Notes: generated from the letters alone by a model not told the origin. Shown: positions 1-8,640, numbered from the stretch's first letter. The stretch is 64,000 bases of DNA from Kitasatospora purpeofusca (GCF_000718025.1 NZ_JODS01000030.1:74783-138782); one strand, 5' to 3'. A program made the numbers and translations.

Positions 1-162
1 GAGCGGGTCCCGGGCACGTACACCTTCCTCGGGGTGCGCACCCCGGGGGCCGGGATCGAGACGAGCTACCCGCACTACGAGACCTTCGAGCCGGACGAGC
101 GGGCGATCGGTGTCGGGGTGCGGGCGATGGCGGGCTGGCTGGCGGACCGCGCCCGCCGCTGA
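1..162 (+). CDS. M20-family amidohydrolase/peptidase, C-terminal fragment
   Basis: The window opens inside a reading frame that ends in TGA at 160-162, leaving 53 codons. The segment VPGTYTFLGV followed by a HYETFEPDE block resembles the end of M20 aminoacylase/amidohydrolases, where a conserved PG-x-F-x-F-L-G-V strand precedes a final helix. These enzymes are cytoplasmic metal-dependent hydrolases of N-acyl amino acids or small peptides. The metal ligands lie upstream of the window, so the substrate cannot be judged. A strong hairpin follows directly. The family call is an inference from a short fragment. Confidence 0.6.
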   Translation, partial: ERVPGTYTFLGVRTPGAGIETSYPHYETFEPDERAIGVGVRAMAGWLADRARR

Positions 163-180
163 GACGCGGACGGCGACGGG

Positions 181-214
181 GGCGGGGCCGGTGCCGGGTG
201 GCACCGGCCCCGCC
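181..214. terminator. Bidirectional hairpin terminator between convergent genes
   Basis: Perfect 15-bp stem (GGCGGGGCCGGTGCC at 181-195, its complement at 200-214) with a GGGT loop. It lies between the amidohydrolase end and the stop of the convergent HAD gene. No U tract follows, as is common in streptomycetes. Confidence 0.7.
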
Positions 215-248
215 GTGCTCGGTCCGCCGTGCTTTCCGCCGTGTGCGG

Positions 249-902
249 TCAGGCGACGGTGACGGTGAGGGCGCCGTCCGGGCCCGCGGTGACGGTGACG
301 GACTCCAGGGTGGCGGCGTGCGCCGTGGGGTGGTGGCCGACCGCGCGGGGGCCGATGCCGACGACCGGGACGCCGGCGGCGCGGGCGGCGGCGATGCCGG
401 CCCCGGAGTCCTCGAAGGCCAGGCAGTCGCCGGGGGCGAAGCCGAGCGCGGCGGCGCCCTTGAGGAAGCCCTCGGGGTCGGGCTTGCTGGCGCCCACGGA
501 CTCGGCGGTGATCAGGACCTGCGGCAGCGCGAGGCCGGCGGCGGCCATCCGGACCCGGGCGAGCGGGGCGTCGGCGGAGGTCACCAGGGCGTGCGGCAGG
601 CCGGCCAGGGCGGCGAGGAAGGCGGGGGCGCCGGGGACCGGCACGACGCCCTCGGTGTCGGCCCGCTCGGCGGCGAGCATCCGCTCGTTGTCCGCGAGGT
701 TGAGCTCCGTCGGGCGGTCGGGCAGCAGGACGGCCATGGTGGCGTGGCCCTGGCGGCCGTGGGCCGTGTGCAGCACCTCGACCGGGTCGAGGCCGTGCTC
801 CCGGGCCCAGCGGCTCCAGCAGCGTTCGACCACGGCGTCCGAGTCGACCAGGGTGCCGTCCATGTCCAGCAGCAGGGCGCGGGGGGTGAAGGTCGTGGGC
901 AC
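249..902 (-). CDS. HAD-superfamily phosphatase (subfamily IA)
   Basis: A 217-residue soluble hydrolase with all four HAD motifs. Motif I is DMDGTLVDS near residue 14 (nucleophile and acid/base aspartates), motif II is LVTSAD, motif III lysine sits in GASKPDPEGF, and motif IV is FEDSGAGIAAA. The cap position between motifs I and II fits subfamily IA, which includes phosphoglycolate, glycerol-3-phosphate and sugar-phosphate phosphatases. The substrate cannot be told from sequence. The GTG start at 902 has a GGAG 7 nt upstream. It is transcribed away from the deaminase/reductase pair, across an AT-rich gap that probably holds its promoter. Confidence 0.88.
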   Translation of the reverse strand: MPTTFTPRALLLDMDGTLVDSDAVVERCWSRWAREHGLDPVEVLHTAHGRQGHATMAVLLPDRPTELNLADNERMLAAERADTEGVVPVPGAPAFLAALAGLPHALVTSADAPLARVRMAAAGLALPQVLITAESVGASKPDPEGFLKGAAALGFAPGDCLAFEDSGAGIAAARAAGVPVVGIGPRAVGHHPTAHAATLESVTVTAGPDGALTVTVA

Positions 903-997
903 GGGGCGGCTCCGTCCGGGGGTGCGGGGGCGCGCGAAATGCGAGCCGATTGTTTAATAAGGATACAAAAGATCCTCCCGGATGCCGCCTCCGGGTC
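903..997. promoter_or_regulatory. AT-rich gap: HAD promoter and deaminase terminator
   Basis: This short gap contains an unusually AT-rich patch at about 950-972 (TTGTTTAATAAGGATACAAA). Read on the minus strand it offers TATCCT and TATTAA as -10 candidates for the HAD gene. A small hairpin (CCCGGA, 7-nt loop, TCCGGG) near 977-996 could end the deaminase transcript. The exact promoter is not resolved. Confidence 0.35.
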
Positions 998-1513
998 TCA
1001 GTCCAGCAGGTGCGCGTTGACCGCGCGGGCCTCCTCCGCCAGCTCCGGCAGCTCGACCACCTCGACGCCGGCCGCCTCCAGCAGTCCGGCGCCCCGGGTC
1101 TCGGCGACGAAGGTGGACGGCTCGCGCCAGGCCACCACCACCCGGGGGACGCCGGCCGCGAGCAGCAGTTCGGCGCACGGCACCGGGCGGGAGGCCCGCT
1201 GTCCGCAGGGCTCCAGCGAGCTGTAGACGGTCGCGCCGCGCAGCCGGGGGTCGCCGGTCGGGAGCTTGGCGAGGGCCGCCTCCTCGGCGTGGTCGTGGCC
1301 GTCCACCTCGCGGCTGAAGCCCTCGGCCAGCACCGTGCCGTCGGCGGCGACCACCACCGCGCCGACCGAGAACGCCGTCCGCGAGGGCGGGCAGCGGCGG
1401 GACAGCTCCACCGCCCGGCGCAGGAACGCGAGATCGGCCCCGGACGCGGGCTCGGTCACGGGGTGCGGCTCGGACGCGGCGCCGGGCTCGGTCGAGGGGT
1501 GCGGCTCGGTCAC
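998..1513 (-). CDS. RibD-like pyrimidine/cytidine deaminase domain protein
   Basis: A 171-residue zinc-dependent deaminase. The HAEEAAL motif supplies the zinc histidine and catalytic glutamate; a PCGQRASRPVPC motif supplies the two zinc cysteines. The C-terminal half (AGVPRVVVAWREP) resembles the deaminase half of RibD, which acts on the diaminopyrimidine intermediate of riboflavin synthesis. The downstream-overlapping partner (upstream in transcription) encodes the matching reductase, so the two form a split RibD or a RibD-derived pair. The N terminus (about 26 residues) is a low-complexity TEPHP/SEPHP repeat, and a later start is possible. GTG start at 1513 overlaps the reductase stop by 4 nt (GTGA), indicating translational coupling. 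Confidence 0.82.
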   Translation of the reverse strand: MTEPHPSTEPGAASEPHPVTEPASGADLAFLRRAVELSRRCPPSRTAFSVGAVVVAADGTVLAEGFSREVDGHDHAEEAALAKLPTGDPRLRGATVYSSLEPCGQRASRPVPCAELLLAAGVPRVVVAWREPSTFVAETRGAGLLEAAGVEVVELPELAEEARAVNAHLLD

Positions 1514-2196
1514 TGGGCGGGCTCCTTCGGGGCGTACCTGAGCAGGACGACATCGCCCACCGTACGGGCCTCCAGCAGCCGCATCCGCCGGTCCGGGCCG
1601 CCGGGGAAGTCCGCCGGGCCGACGAAGCGCGGCGCGCCCGGCTGCCCGACCAGCAGCGGCGCCACCACCAGTTGGAGCTCGTCCGCCAGCCCCTGGGCCA
1701 GGAACTGGGTGTGCACCCCGCTGCCACCCTCGACCATCAGCCGCCGCACCCCGCGCGCGCCTAGGTCGTCCAGCACCGCGCCCAGGTCCACGGCCGGGCC
1801 GAGTGCGACCACCTCGGCCAGTCCGGCCAGCTCGGGGCGCAGCACGGCGGCGCCGGCGTCCGTGGAGTAGGCGAGCCGCTCGCCGCCGGTGTGCCAGAAC
1901 CGCAGCGAGCGGTCCAGCCGGCCGCTCGCGCTGAGGGTCACCTTCAGCGGGTACGCGGGCCGCCCGGCCGCCGTCCGGGCGGCCCGCCGTCCGGGGTCGT
2001 TGACCAGCAGTCGCGGGTTGTCCGCGCGCAGGGTGTTGCCGCCGACCAGGACCGCGTCGGCGGCGGCCCGCTCGGCGTCCACCCGGTCGAAGTCGGCCGG
2101 TCCGGAGAGCAGCAGCCGCTCGGGCGAGGCGTCGTCGAGGAAGCCGTCCAGGGACATGGCGGCGCTCAGCAGGACGAAGGGGCGGGGGCCGGGCAT
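1510..2196 (-). CDS. RibD C-terminal-type (DHFR-like) pyrimidine reductase
   Basis: A 228-residue NADPH-dependent reductase of the RibD_C/DHFR fold. Visible family features are the N-terminal SAAMSLDGFLDD strand, ADAVLVGGNTLRADNPRLL, and the MVEGGSGVHTQFLAQGLADELQL segment near the C terminus (EGG cofactor/substrate loop). In riboflavin synthesis this domain reduces the ribosylamino side chain after deamination. Here it is encoded separately and co-transcribed with the deaminase through a 4-nt overlap. ATG start at 2196 with AAGGG upstream. An alternative is a riboflavin-unrelated DHFR-like reductase of secondary metabolism. The gene diverges from the methyltransferase. Confidence 0.82.
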   Translation of the reverse strand: MPGPRPFVLLSAAMSLDGFLDDASPERLLLSGPADFDRVDAERAAADAVLVGGNTLRADNPRLLVNDPGRRAARTAAGRPAYPLKVTLSASGRLDRSLRFWHTGGERLAYSTDAGAAVLRPELAGLAEVVALGPAVDLGAVLDDLGARGVRRLMVEGGSGVHTQFLAQGLADELQLVVAPLLVGQPGAPRFVGPADFPGGPDRRMRLLEARTVGDVVLLRYAPKEPAQ

Positions 2197-2366
2197 GGTG
2201 GCGAGCCCTTCACGGTGGGGCGGTCGGGTGTGCCGTCCACGGTACGGGCCGGGGCGTCCCGCAGTCGGTGGATCGACCGCGATGTGAGACGAATCTTCTT
2301 GAAATGCGGGACGAGGAGTAGCGTCGGAGGCGTCGAGGAACCGCCGGTCCCGAGGGGGAGATCACC
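2197..2366. promoter_or_regulatory. Divergent promoter region, reductase/methyltransferase
   Basis: A 170-bp gap between divergent starts. On the plus strand TTCTTG, 17 nt and TAGCGT (about 2299-2327) give a plausible promoter about 40 nt before the methyltransferase ATG, which has a GGGGGAG ribosome site. No clear minus-strand promoter is seen. Confidence 0.3.
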
Positions 2367-3182
2367 ATGACCGCACCGAAGAACGCCGTCTACACCCATG
2401 GCCACCAGGAGCCGGTGCTGCGCTCGCACCGCTCCCGGACGGTCGAGAACTCCGCCGCCTATCTGCGCGACCACCTGCGGCCCGGGCAGGCCGTGCTGGA
2501 CATCGGCTGCGGACCGGGCACCATCACCGCCGACCTGGCCGAACTGGTCGGCCCGACCGGCCGGGTGGTGGCCGCGGACGCCTCGGCCGAGGTATTGGAG
2601 GAGGCCGCCCGGTACGTCGCCGGGCGCGGGCTGACCAACGTCGTGTTCGAGGTCGCCGATGTGCACCGGCTGTCGTACGCGGACGGGGAGTTCGACGTGG
2701 TGCACGCCCATCAGGTGCTGCAGCACGTGGCCGACCCGGTGGGGGCGCTGCGGGAGCTGCGCCGGGTCACCGCCGAGGGAGGTGCGGTGGCCGTCCGGGA
2801 CGTCGACTACGCCAGCATGACCTGGTACCCGGAGGTGCCGGAGCTGGACCGCTGGCTGGAGCTGTACGAGCGGGTCGCCCGGCACAACGGCGGCGAGCCG
2901 GACGCCGGACGGCGGCTGCTGTCCTGGGCCAGGGCGGCCGGGTTCACCGAGGTCACCGCCACGTCGAGCACTTGGACGTACGCGACGCCCGAGCAGCGCG
3001 AGTGGTGGGGCGGGCTGTGGGCGGAGCGGATCACGGACTCCGGCATCGCCCGGGCGGCGGTGGCCGAAGGGTTCGCGGACGAGGCCGAACTGGCCCGGAT
3101 CGCGGCCGGGTGGCTGGCTTGGGCGGCGGCCGGGGACGGGTGGTTCGCGATGCTGCACGGGGAGGTGCTGGCCCGGCGCTGA
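2367..3182 (+). CDS. Class I SAM-dependent methyltransferase (UbiE-like)
   Basis: A 271-residue cytoplasmic methyltransferase. Motif I VLDIGCGPGTITADLA (about residues 43-58) binds the SAM methionine part, VVAADAS gives the acidic ribose-binding residue, VVFEVADVHRL is motif II, and FDVVHAHQVLQHVADP is motif III. The C-terminal region with WTYATPEQREWWGG is typical of actinobacterial small-molecule methyltransferases. The substrate is unknown; no biosynthetic neighbours help. ATG start with a strong GGGGGAG site 7 nt upstream. Transcribed alone or into the next gene, though 200 bp and a candidate TAGAGT -10 separate them. Confidence 0.85.
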   Translation: MTAPKNAVYTHGHQEPVLRSHRSRTVENSAAYLRDHLRPGQAVLDIGCGPGTITADLAELVGPTGRVVAADASAEVLEEAARYVAGRGLTNVVFEVADVHRLSYADGEFDVVHAHQVLQHVADPVGALRELRRVTAEGGAVAVRDVDYASMTWYPEVPELDRWLELYERVARHNGGEPDAGRRLLSWARAAGFTEVTATSSTWTYATPEQREWWGGLWAERITDSGIARAAVAEGFADEAELARIAAGWLAWAAAGDGWFAMLHGEVLARR

Positions 3183-3382
3183 CGCCGGGTCCGGGCCGGG
3201 CGCGGGCGGTGCGGCGCGGGGGTCGTTCGTGGTGCGGGAAAACGCGGGAGGGTGTTCGGCCGGATCCGGTAGAGTCGCGCGCCTGTTCCCGTACCCGACG
3301 GGCCACCGGGCTCCGTCCGCGGGCACCTCGGGTCGTCCTGCCGAGTTGCCGCCCGCCGCCCGCGGGCCGGGGGAGTTAGCAC

Positions 3383-4813
3383 GTGTCCAAGCCCGAGTCC
3401 GACGCTGCCGTCGTCCCGGCGCCCACGCCCGAGTCGGGACCGGCCTCCGGGCCCACGCCCGAGCCGGCCCCCGCGGCCGCAGCCGAGTCGGCGGTCACAG
3501 CCGAGACTGCGGCTACGCCGGAGCCCGCGGCCGCCCCGTGGACGGCCCCCGCCCCGGCGGCTCCGCCCGTCGCGCCCGCCGAGCCCGTCGCGCCCGCTCC
3601 GGCCGACGCCCCCGCCGCCGGTCCGGTGCCGCCGTCCGCCGCCGACCTCTGGGCGGCCCCCGCCGACGCGCCGCCGCCCGCCGGCGCCCCGGCCGCGCCG
3701 CAGCCGACCGGCTGGGCCGCCGTCACCCCCGCCTCCCAGAGCGGCTTCCAGCCCGGCTTCCCCTACCCGGCCGCCCCCACCCGCACCAACGGCTTCGCGA
3801 TCGCCTCGCTGGTCACCGCCCTGTTCTGCCTGTGGCCGCTGGCGCTCGTCTTCGCGGTGGTCGCGCTGGTCCAGATATCCCGGCGCAACGAGAAGGGCCG
3901 CGGCCTGGCGGTCTCCGGCCTGGTCGTCGGCGTCCTGTCGCTGATCGTCTCCCTGATCGCGTTCATCGGGCTGGCCGCGATCGGCTTCGACGAGGAGCGG
4001 TACGCCGACTCCCGGCACGGGCCGAAGGGCTCGGTGGCCGTCAACGACCTGCGGGTCGGCGACTGCTTCGACCAGCCGCCGCTCAGCGGGGACCCCGGGT
4101 CCACCAGCGTCTACTGGGTCCGGGTGGTGCCCTGCACCGCGCCGCACCACGCCGAGGTCGCCGGCACCGTCGTCCTTCCGTCCGGCCGGGACGACCAGTA
4201 CCCCAGCGGGGCCGAGATGGGCCGGAACGCCGAGAAGCTCTGCGGCCCGGTGCGCGACGACTACGCCTTCGACTCCTGGCTCGTCCCCGACGGCATGGAC
4301 GATTACTACTACTACCCCGGAACCAGGGCCTGGATGACCGGTGACCGCCGGGTGACCTGCACCTTCCAGGACAAGCAGCAGGCGCACACCGGCAGCGTCC
4401 GCACCGACCGGACCAAGCTCACCCAGGCCCAGCGCACCTACCTGGACGCGGTGCTCGGCTACAACAAGGCGCTGTACGCCGAGCCGGAGGAGGACGTCGT
4501 CGACGCGCCCGCCGCCTACCACCAGTGGGCGAAGGCGATGGCCGCGGCCTGCCGCAAGGAGGTCGCCGAGCTGTCGGTCAACGGGATCGACTGGCCGGAG
4601 GGCGCCCGGAGCAAGCTGATCGAGCTGGGTGCGGTCACGCTGGACGCCGCCAACGCCTGGGACGCCGCGGCCAGGGCCGCGGACCCCGCCGAGCTGGAGC
4701 GCGAGGTGGGCAAGGCGGACGCGTTCTCCGTCAAGAGCGGCAAGCTGGCCGTGGACATCCGGCGTGCGCTGGGGCTCTCGACCGGCGAGCGGGCCGCGGA
4801 CATCCGGGTCTGA
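3383..4813 (+). CDS. DUF4190 / septum-formation-domain membrane protein
   Basis: A 476-residue protein with three parts. Residues 1-125 are a Pro/Ala-rich, probably disordered cytoplasmic region. Residues about 132-205 form a DUF4190 module, with the NGFAIASLVTALF entry and two hydrophobic helices separated by a RRNEKGRG loop. The remainder is extracellular and begins with GDCFDQPP and VVPCTAPHHAEVAG, the paired cysteines of septum-formation-type domains, followed by an alpha-helical tail. Function is unknown; similar actinobacterial proteins are thought to act at the cell envelope. The GTG start at 3383 has GGGGGAG 7 nt upstream. A -10-like TAGAGT occurs near 3271. A strong hairpin follows the stop. 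Confidence 0.75.
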   Translation: MSKPESDAAVVPAPTPESGPASGPTPEPAPAAAAESAVTAETAATPEPAAAPWTAPAPAAPPVAPAEPVAPAPADAPAAGPVPPSAADLWAAPADAPPPAGAPAAPQPTGWAAVTPASQSGFQPGFPYPAAPTRTNGFAIASLVTALFCLWPLALVFAVVALVQISRRNEKGRGLAVSGLVVGVLSLIVSLIAFIGLAAIGFDEERYADSRHGPKGSVAVNDLRVGDCFDQPPLSGDPGSTSVYWVRVVPCTAPHHAEVAGTVVLPSGRDDQYPSGAEMGRNAEKLCGPVRDDYAFDSWLVPDGMDDYYYYPGTRAWMTGDRRVTCTFQDKQQAHTGSVRTDRTKLTQAQRTYLDAVLGYNKALYAEPEEDVVDAPAAYHQWAKAMAAACRKEVAELSVNGIDWPEGARSKLIELGAVTLDAANAWDAAARAADPAELEREVGKADAFSVKSGKLAVDIRRALGLSTGERAADIRV

Positions 4814-4913
4814 GCCCGGGCCCCGGTCGCGGCCGTCGCGTCGATCCCCGCCTAACCGGTTGTTAACAGCCCCCGTACCGGCCGGTAGTGAACGGCGCGT
4901 AGTGTCCCGTGCA

Positions 4914-4954
4914 GCCCCGCCCCGACCCGACCCCCACGCGGGCCGGGGCGGGGC
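4914..4954 (+). terminator. Hairpin terminator after the DUF4190 gene
   Basis: A 16-bp stem with one mismatch (4914-4929 with 4939-4954) and a 9-nt loop, 100 bp after the stop and directly before the promoter of the next gene. Confidence 0.6.
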
Positions 4955-4980
4955 CGCTCCACATCGGCACGCGCGCGTCC

Positions 4981-4992
4981 TAGCCTGGGCGC
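4981..4992 (+). promoter_or_regulatory. Leaderless-type -10 box of the SPOR-like gene
   Basis: TAGCCT at 4981-4986 lies 6 nt before the ATG at 4993. There is no ribosome-binding site in the gap, so transcription probably starts at or next to the A of the start codon. Confidence 0.5.
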
Positions 4993-5175
4993 ATGGACAC
5001 CTTTCGGGTGATGCGGCAGGACGACAACGGTCAGCGCTTCCGGGTCGTCGGGGGGATCGGGCGGGAGGCGGCCGAACAGCTCGCCGCCGAGTTCGAGGCG
5101 CGCGGCCACAAGCAGCTGTACTGGGTCGAGGCCGAGCCCGCCGGGGACTCCCGGGCGCGGGGGCCGTACAGCTGA
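4993..5175 (+). CDS. Small SPOR-like protein
   Basis: A 60-residue soluble protein. The pattern VMRQDDNGQRFRVVGGIG, an AAEQLAAEFEARGHK helix and the strand QLYWVE resemble one SPOR repeat, a fold that binds denuded glycan strands in secreted proteins. This protein has no signal peptide or membrane anchor, so it probably stays in the cytoplasm, and peptidoglycan binding is doubtful. Similar small proteins are common in streptomycetes with no known function. The start is fixed by the TAGCCT box 6 nt upstream and the absence of any ribosome site. It sits just before the Nudix gene, which has its own promoter box. Confidence 0.75.
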   Translation: MDTFRVMRQDDNGQRFRVVGGIGREAAEQLAAEFEARGHKQLYWVEAEPAGDSRARGPYS

Positions 5176-5186
5176 ACCGCACGCCG

Positions 5187-5200
5187 TAGGGTCGGGGCCC
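5187..5200 (+). promoter_or_regulatory. Leaderless-type -10 box of the Nudix gene
   Basis: TAGGGT at 5187-5192, 8 nt before the ATG at 5201. No Shine-Dalgarno sequence is present between the box and the start. Confidence 0.5.
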
Positions 5201-5620
5201 ATGGACAAGGCCATGGACCCCGCGGGGGAGAACCGGATCGTCGTCGGCGGCGCGCTGATCCACCGGGGGCGGGTGCTCGCCGCGCGGCGCAGCACGCCCG
5301 CCGAGGTGGCGGGGCGCTGGGAGTTCCCGGGTGGCAAGGCCGAACCCGGTGAGACCGAGACCGAGGCGCTGGAGCGCGAGCTGATGGAGGAGCTGGGCGT
5401 CCGGGCCCGGGCGCTCACCCGGCTGCCCGGCGCCTGGCTGGTGCGGCCCGGTCTCGAGCTGCGGCTCTGGGCGGCCGAACTGCTCTCCGGCGACCCGCTC
5501 CCGCTCCAGGAGCACGACGAGCTGCGCTGGCTCGGCGCCGCCGAGCTGGCCGAGGTGGACTGGCTGGACCACGACCGCGAGGTGCTGCCCGAGGTCGCCC
5601 GCCTCCTCGCCGCCTCCTGA
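5201..5620 (+). CDS. MutT-type Nudix hydrolase ((d)NTP pyrophosphohydrolase)
   Basis: A 139-residue Nudix enzyme. The Nudix box runs from GGKAEPGETETEALERELMEELGV at about residues 46-69 and has every required position (G-x5-E-x7-R-E-x-x-E-E-x-G). The preceding strand RWEFPGGK is typical of MutT proteins, which hydrolyse oxidised nucleotides such as 8-oxo-dGTP to sanitise the pool. The C-terminal part (ELRWLGAAELAEVDWLDHDREVL) matches the MutT/CTP-pyrophosphohydrolase subgroup. A second in-frame ATG lies 4 codons later, but the TAGGGT box favours the first. Oxidised-nucleotide activity is inferred from the family. Confidence 0.85.
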   Translation: MDKAMDPAGENRIVVGGALIHRGRVLAARRSTPAEVAGRWEFPGGKAEPGETETEALERELMEELGVRARALTRLPGAWLVRPGLELRLWAAELLSGDPLPLQEHDELRWLGAAELAEVDWLDHDREVLPEVARLLAAS

Positions 5621-5844
5621 GCCCGGCCCCCCGTCCCGCCCCCGAACCCCGTCCCGCACCCCGTCCCGCACCCCGCCGCGCGGCGCGACGCGTGGCGCGG
5701 TGCCCCGGCAATCGGAAAGGCCGACGCGGCGGGCGGGATAGCCTTGGTCCTGCTGGGTATGTCACTTTTCGGCACTATTCGTCACCATCGGTGAGCCGCC
5801 CCAGCCGGCGCCGCCGATCCCGAGCAGAGCCGGAGGCCGCGTCG

Positions 5845-8601
5845 GTGTCGAAGAGCGGGAACGGCGGTGGGGGAGCACGCCGGGCGGGCACCGGGGGGAG
5901 CGCCGCCGCCCGCGCCCGGCTGCGCCGCGGCGCGAACCGCGCGGCGGCGGCCACCCGGGCCGACACCGGGGGTGCGCTCCCGCCCGGGGCCCGGCCCGCG
6001 CAGTCCTCGGCGGCGCCCGACGCGGCCGCTCCGGCCGGAGCCCGGGGCCGCCCGGGCCGGCCGTTCCCCGGGGGGCCGCGCGCCCTCCCGGAGACCCCGG
6101 GCCGGGCCGGACCCGGTTCCGCCCCCGGCCCCGGCAGGACGGCCGGCGGCAGCCTCTTCGACGTGGTCAAGGTGGCCATCGCGATCCTCGACACGGCCGG
6201 CCGGGTGGCGCTCTGGAGCCCGGCCGCCGAGGAACTGCTCGGTTGGCCCAACGAGCTGCTGGTCGGCCGCCGGATCGACGAGCTGATCCCGGACGAGGAC
6301 CAGGTGCTCCGGATCCGGGCCGCGATCCAGGACACGCTGCGCAACGGCCGCTGGTCCGGCCCGGCCGAGCTGCGCGACCGGGACGGCGTCCCGGTGCTGG
6401 TGGACGCCCGGATCTCGCTCCTCGTCGACGGCGACGGCAACCCGTTCCTCCAGGTCAACCTCTCCGAGGCGGCGGCCGTCCGGGCGGTCGAGCGCGACCT
6501 CGCGGTACGGGACGCGCTCTTCGAGCAGTCCCCGCTCGGCATCGCGATCCTCGACACCGAACTGCGCTACACGGCCGTCAACCGGACCCTCGCCGAGATG
6601 AACGGCGCCACCCCGGAGGACCACGTCGGCCGCACCACCGGCGAGACCCTGCCCGAGCGCGCCGCCGACGAGATCACCGCGATCCAGCGCCAGGTGCTGG
6701 CCACCGGCGAGCCGGTCATCGACGTCACGCTGGCCTCGCCGGTCACCGCCCGCTCCGGGTACCGCTCGATCTCCTACAGCCGGATGACCGACCGCTCCGG
6801 ACGGGTCCTCGGCATCTCCGGCACCGTGATGGACGTGACCGAGCGTTATCGGGCGGTGGCCAAGGTCGAGCACGCCCGCCGCCGGCTGTCGCTGCTCAAC
6901 GAGTTCGGCTCCCGGGTCGGTGACCTGCTGGACGCCTCCCGGATCGCGCAGGAGCTGGCCAGTGCGGTGGTCCCCAGGCTGACCGACCACGCGGCCGTGA
7001 TCCTGCTCCAGGCCGTCGCGCACGGTGACGACCTGCCCCGGCACGGACACGACCGCCGCACCTCGCTGCTCCAGCTCGGCACGGCCTCCGTGCAGGACGG
7101 CCCCGAGGTCGAGGTGATGCTGCGGCGCGGCGCCCGTATCACCTTCGCCGAGGACTCCGCCTGCGGCCGGGTGCTGCGCACCGGCGTCCCCGAGCTGCTC
7201 TCGGGCGCCGACCAGCTGAGCGACATCACCTACGCCGGCGACCCGAAGATGCAGGCGGCGTACGACCTGGGCGTGCACTCGATGCTGGTGGTGCCGCTGC
7301 GGGCCCGGGGCATCGTGATCGGACTGCTGCTGGTCAGCCGGGCCGGCTACCGCGAGGGCTTCGACCGGGACGACCTGGCGTTCACCGTCGAGCTGGCCGA
7401 CCGGGCGGGCTCCTCGCTGGACAACGCCCGGCTCTACGCCCGGGAGCGCACCGCCGCCCTCACCCTCCAGCGCACCCTGCTGCCGCAGCAGGTGCCGCAG
7501 CCCACCGGCGTCGAGGTCGCCTACCGGTACGTGCCCGGCAGCAGCGGCACCGAGGTCGGCGGCGACTGGTTCGACGTCATCCCGCTGCCCGGGGACCGCA
7601 CCGCGCTGGTGGTCGGCGACGTGATGGGGCACGGCCTGCGGGCCGCCGCGACCATGGGCCGGCTGCGCACCGCCGTCCGGGTGCTGGCCGCCCTGGACCT
7701 GCCGCCGGACGTGCTGCTGCGGCACGTCCACGAGCTGGCCGACGACCTCGCCCAGGGGCCGGACGAGGCCCTGCTCGCGACCTGCGTGTACGCGGTGTTC
7801 GACCCGGCCACCGCGACCCTGACCGTCGCCAAGGCCGGCCACATCCCGCCGGTGCTGGTGGTGCCGGGGGAGGAGTCGGACGGGCCGACCCGGACCGGCG
7901 GCCCGCTGCTCGGGGGCGTCGGCCGGATCCTGGAGCTGCCCTCGGGTGCCCCGCTCGGCGTGGGCGGGGTCCCGTTCGAGGCGGTCGAGCTGAAGATCCC
8001 CGAGGGCAGCCTGCTGGCGCTGTGCACCGACGGCCTGGTGGAGTCCCGGGACAAGGACCTGGACGTGGGCCTCGGCCGGCTGGTCACCGTGCTCCAGGAG
8101 CCGTACGCGTCGATCCAGGCGGCCTGCGAGGCGGTGCTGGGCACCATGGAGCAGGGCCGGGAGCCGGACGACGTGGCGCTGCTGCTGGCCCGGCTCGGCC
8201 ACGGGCAGGCCGGCACCCCGACGGCGGGCTGGACCCTGCCCGCCGAGCCGACCGCCGTCTCCCGGGCCCGCCGGCTGGTCCGCGCGACGCTGGCCGAGTG
8301 GGGCGTCGAGCAGCTCACCGACACCGCCGAGCTGCTGGTCAGCGAGCTGGTCACGAACGCCGTCCGGTACGCGAGCGCGCCGATCGGGGTGCGGCTGACG
8401 CTCGGCGAGACGCTCCTGGTGGAGATCTCCGACCCGCTGCCGGACCCGCCCCGGGAGCGGCACGCGGCCGAGGCGGACGAGGGCGGGCGCGGGCTGGAGC
8501 TCGTCGCCCGGCTGGCCCTGCACTGGGGTGCCAGGGCCGAGGGGATGGGCAAGGTGGTCTGGTTCGAGCAGGCGCTGCCGGGCACTCCGGGCGCCGAGTA
8601 G
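5845..8601 (+). CDS. PAS-PAS-GAF-SpoIIE phosphatase with RsbW-like ATPase domain
   Basis: A 918-residue soluble regulator. After a basic, Ala/Gly/Pro-rich stretch of about 95 residues come two PAS domains (about 105-208 and 220-335), a GAF domain (352-532), a SpoIIE/PP2C phosphatase (548-785; GTEVGGDWFDV and GDVMGHGLRAA hold metal-binding aspartates, LCTDGLVESR the C-terminal one) and an HATPase_c kinase domain (805-915; ELLVSELVTNAVRYA N-box and EGGRGLELV). Such proteins switch anti-anti-sigma factors, combining phosphatase and anti-sigma-kinase-like activities. PAS and GAF domains would sense redox, light or small ligands. The GTG at 5845 is chosen because GGAGG lies 8 nt upstream; the frame is open upstream to 5692 without a ribosome site. 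A paralogue follows directly. Confidence 0.88.
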   Translation: MSKSGNGGGGARRAGTGGSAAARARLRRGANRAAAATRADTGGALPPGARPAQSSAAPDAAAPAGARGRPGRPFPGGPRALPETPGRAGPGSAPGPGRTAGGSLFDVVKVAIAILDTAGRVALWSPAAEELLGWPNELLVGRRIDELIPDEDQVLRIRAAIQDTLRNGRWSGPAELRDRDGVPVLVDARISLLVDGDGNPFLQVNLSEAAAVRAVERDLAVRDALFEQSPLGIAILDTELRYTAVNRTLAEMNGATPEDHVGRTTGETLPERAADEITAIQRQVLATGEPVIDVTLASPVTARSGYRSISYSRMTDRSGRVLGISGTVMDVTERYRAVAKVEHARRRLSLLNEFGSRVGDLLDASRIAQELASAVVPRLTDHAAVILLQAVAHGDDLPRHGHDRRTSLLQLGTASVQDGPEVEVMLRRGARITFAEDSACGRVLRTGVPELLSGADQLSDITYAGDPKMQAAYDLGVHSMLVVPLRARGIVIGLLLVSRAGYREGFDRDDLAFTVELADRAGSSLDNARLYARERTAALTLQRTLLPQQVPQPTGVEVAYRYVPGSSGTEVGGDWFDVIPLPGDRTALVVGDVMGHGLRAAATMGRLRTAVRVLAALDLPPDVLLRHVHELADDLAQGPDEALLATCVYAVFDPATATLTVAKAGHIPPVLVVPGEESDGPTRTGGPLLGGVGRILELPSGAPLGVGGVPFEAVELKIPEGSLLALCTDGLVESRDKDLDVGLGRLVTVLQEPYASIQAACEAVLGTMEQGREPDDVALLLARLGHGQAGTPTAGWTLPAEPTAVSRARRLVRATLAEWGVEQLTDTAELLVSELVTNAVRYASAPIGVRLTLGETLLVEISDPLPDPPRERHAAEADEGGRGLELVARLALHWGARAEGMGKVVWFEQALPGTPGAE

Positions 8602-8640
8602 AACTCCCTGCATATGCCACCGGAGGGCCTCGGGGGAGCG

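Noticed and set aside
2807..5671. Long minus-strand open frame across the methyltransferase, DUF4190 and Nudix genes
   Set aside because: It is antisense to three recognisable genes and shows only Gly/Arg-rich composition.
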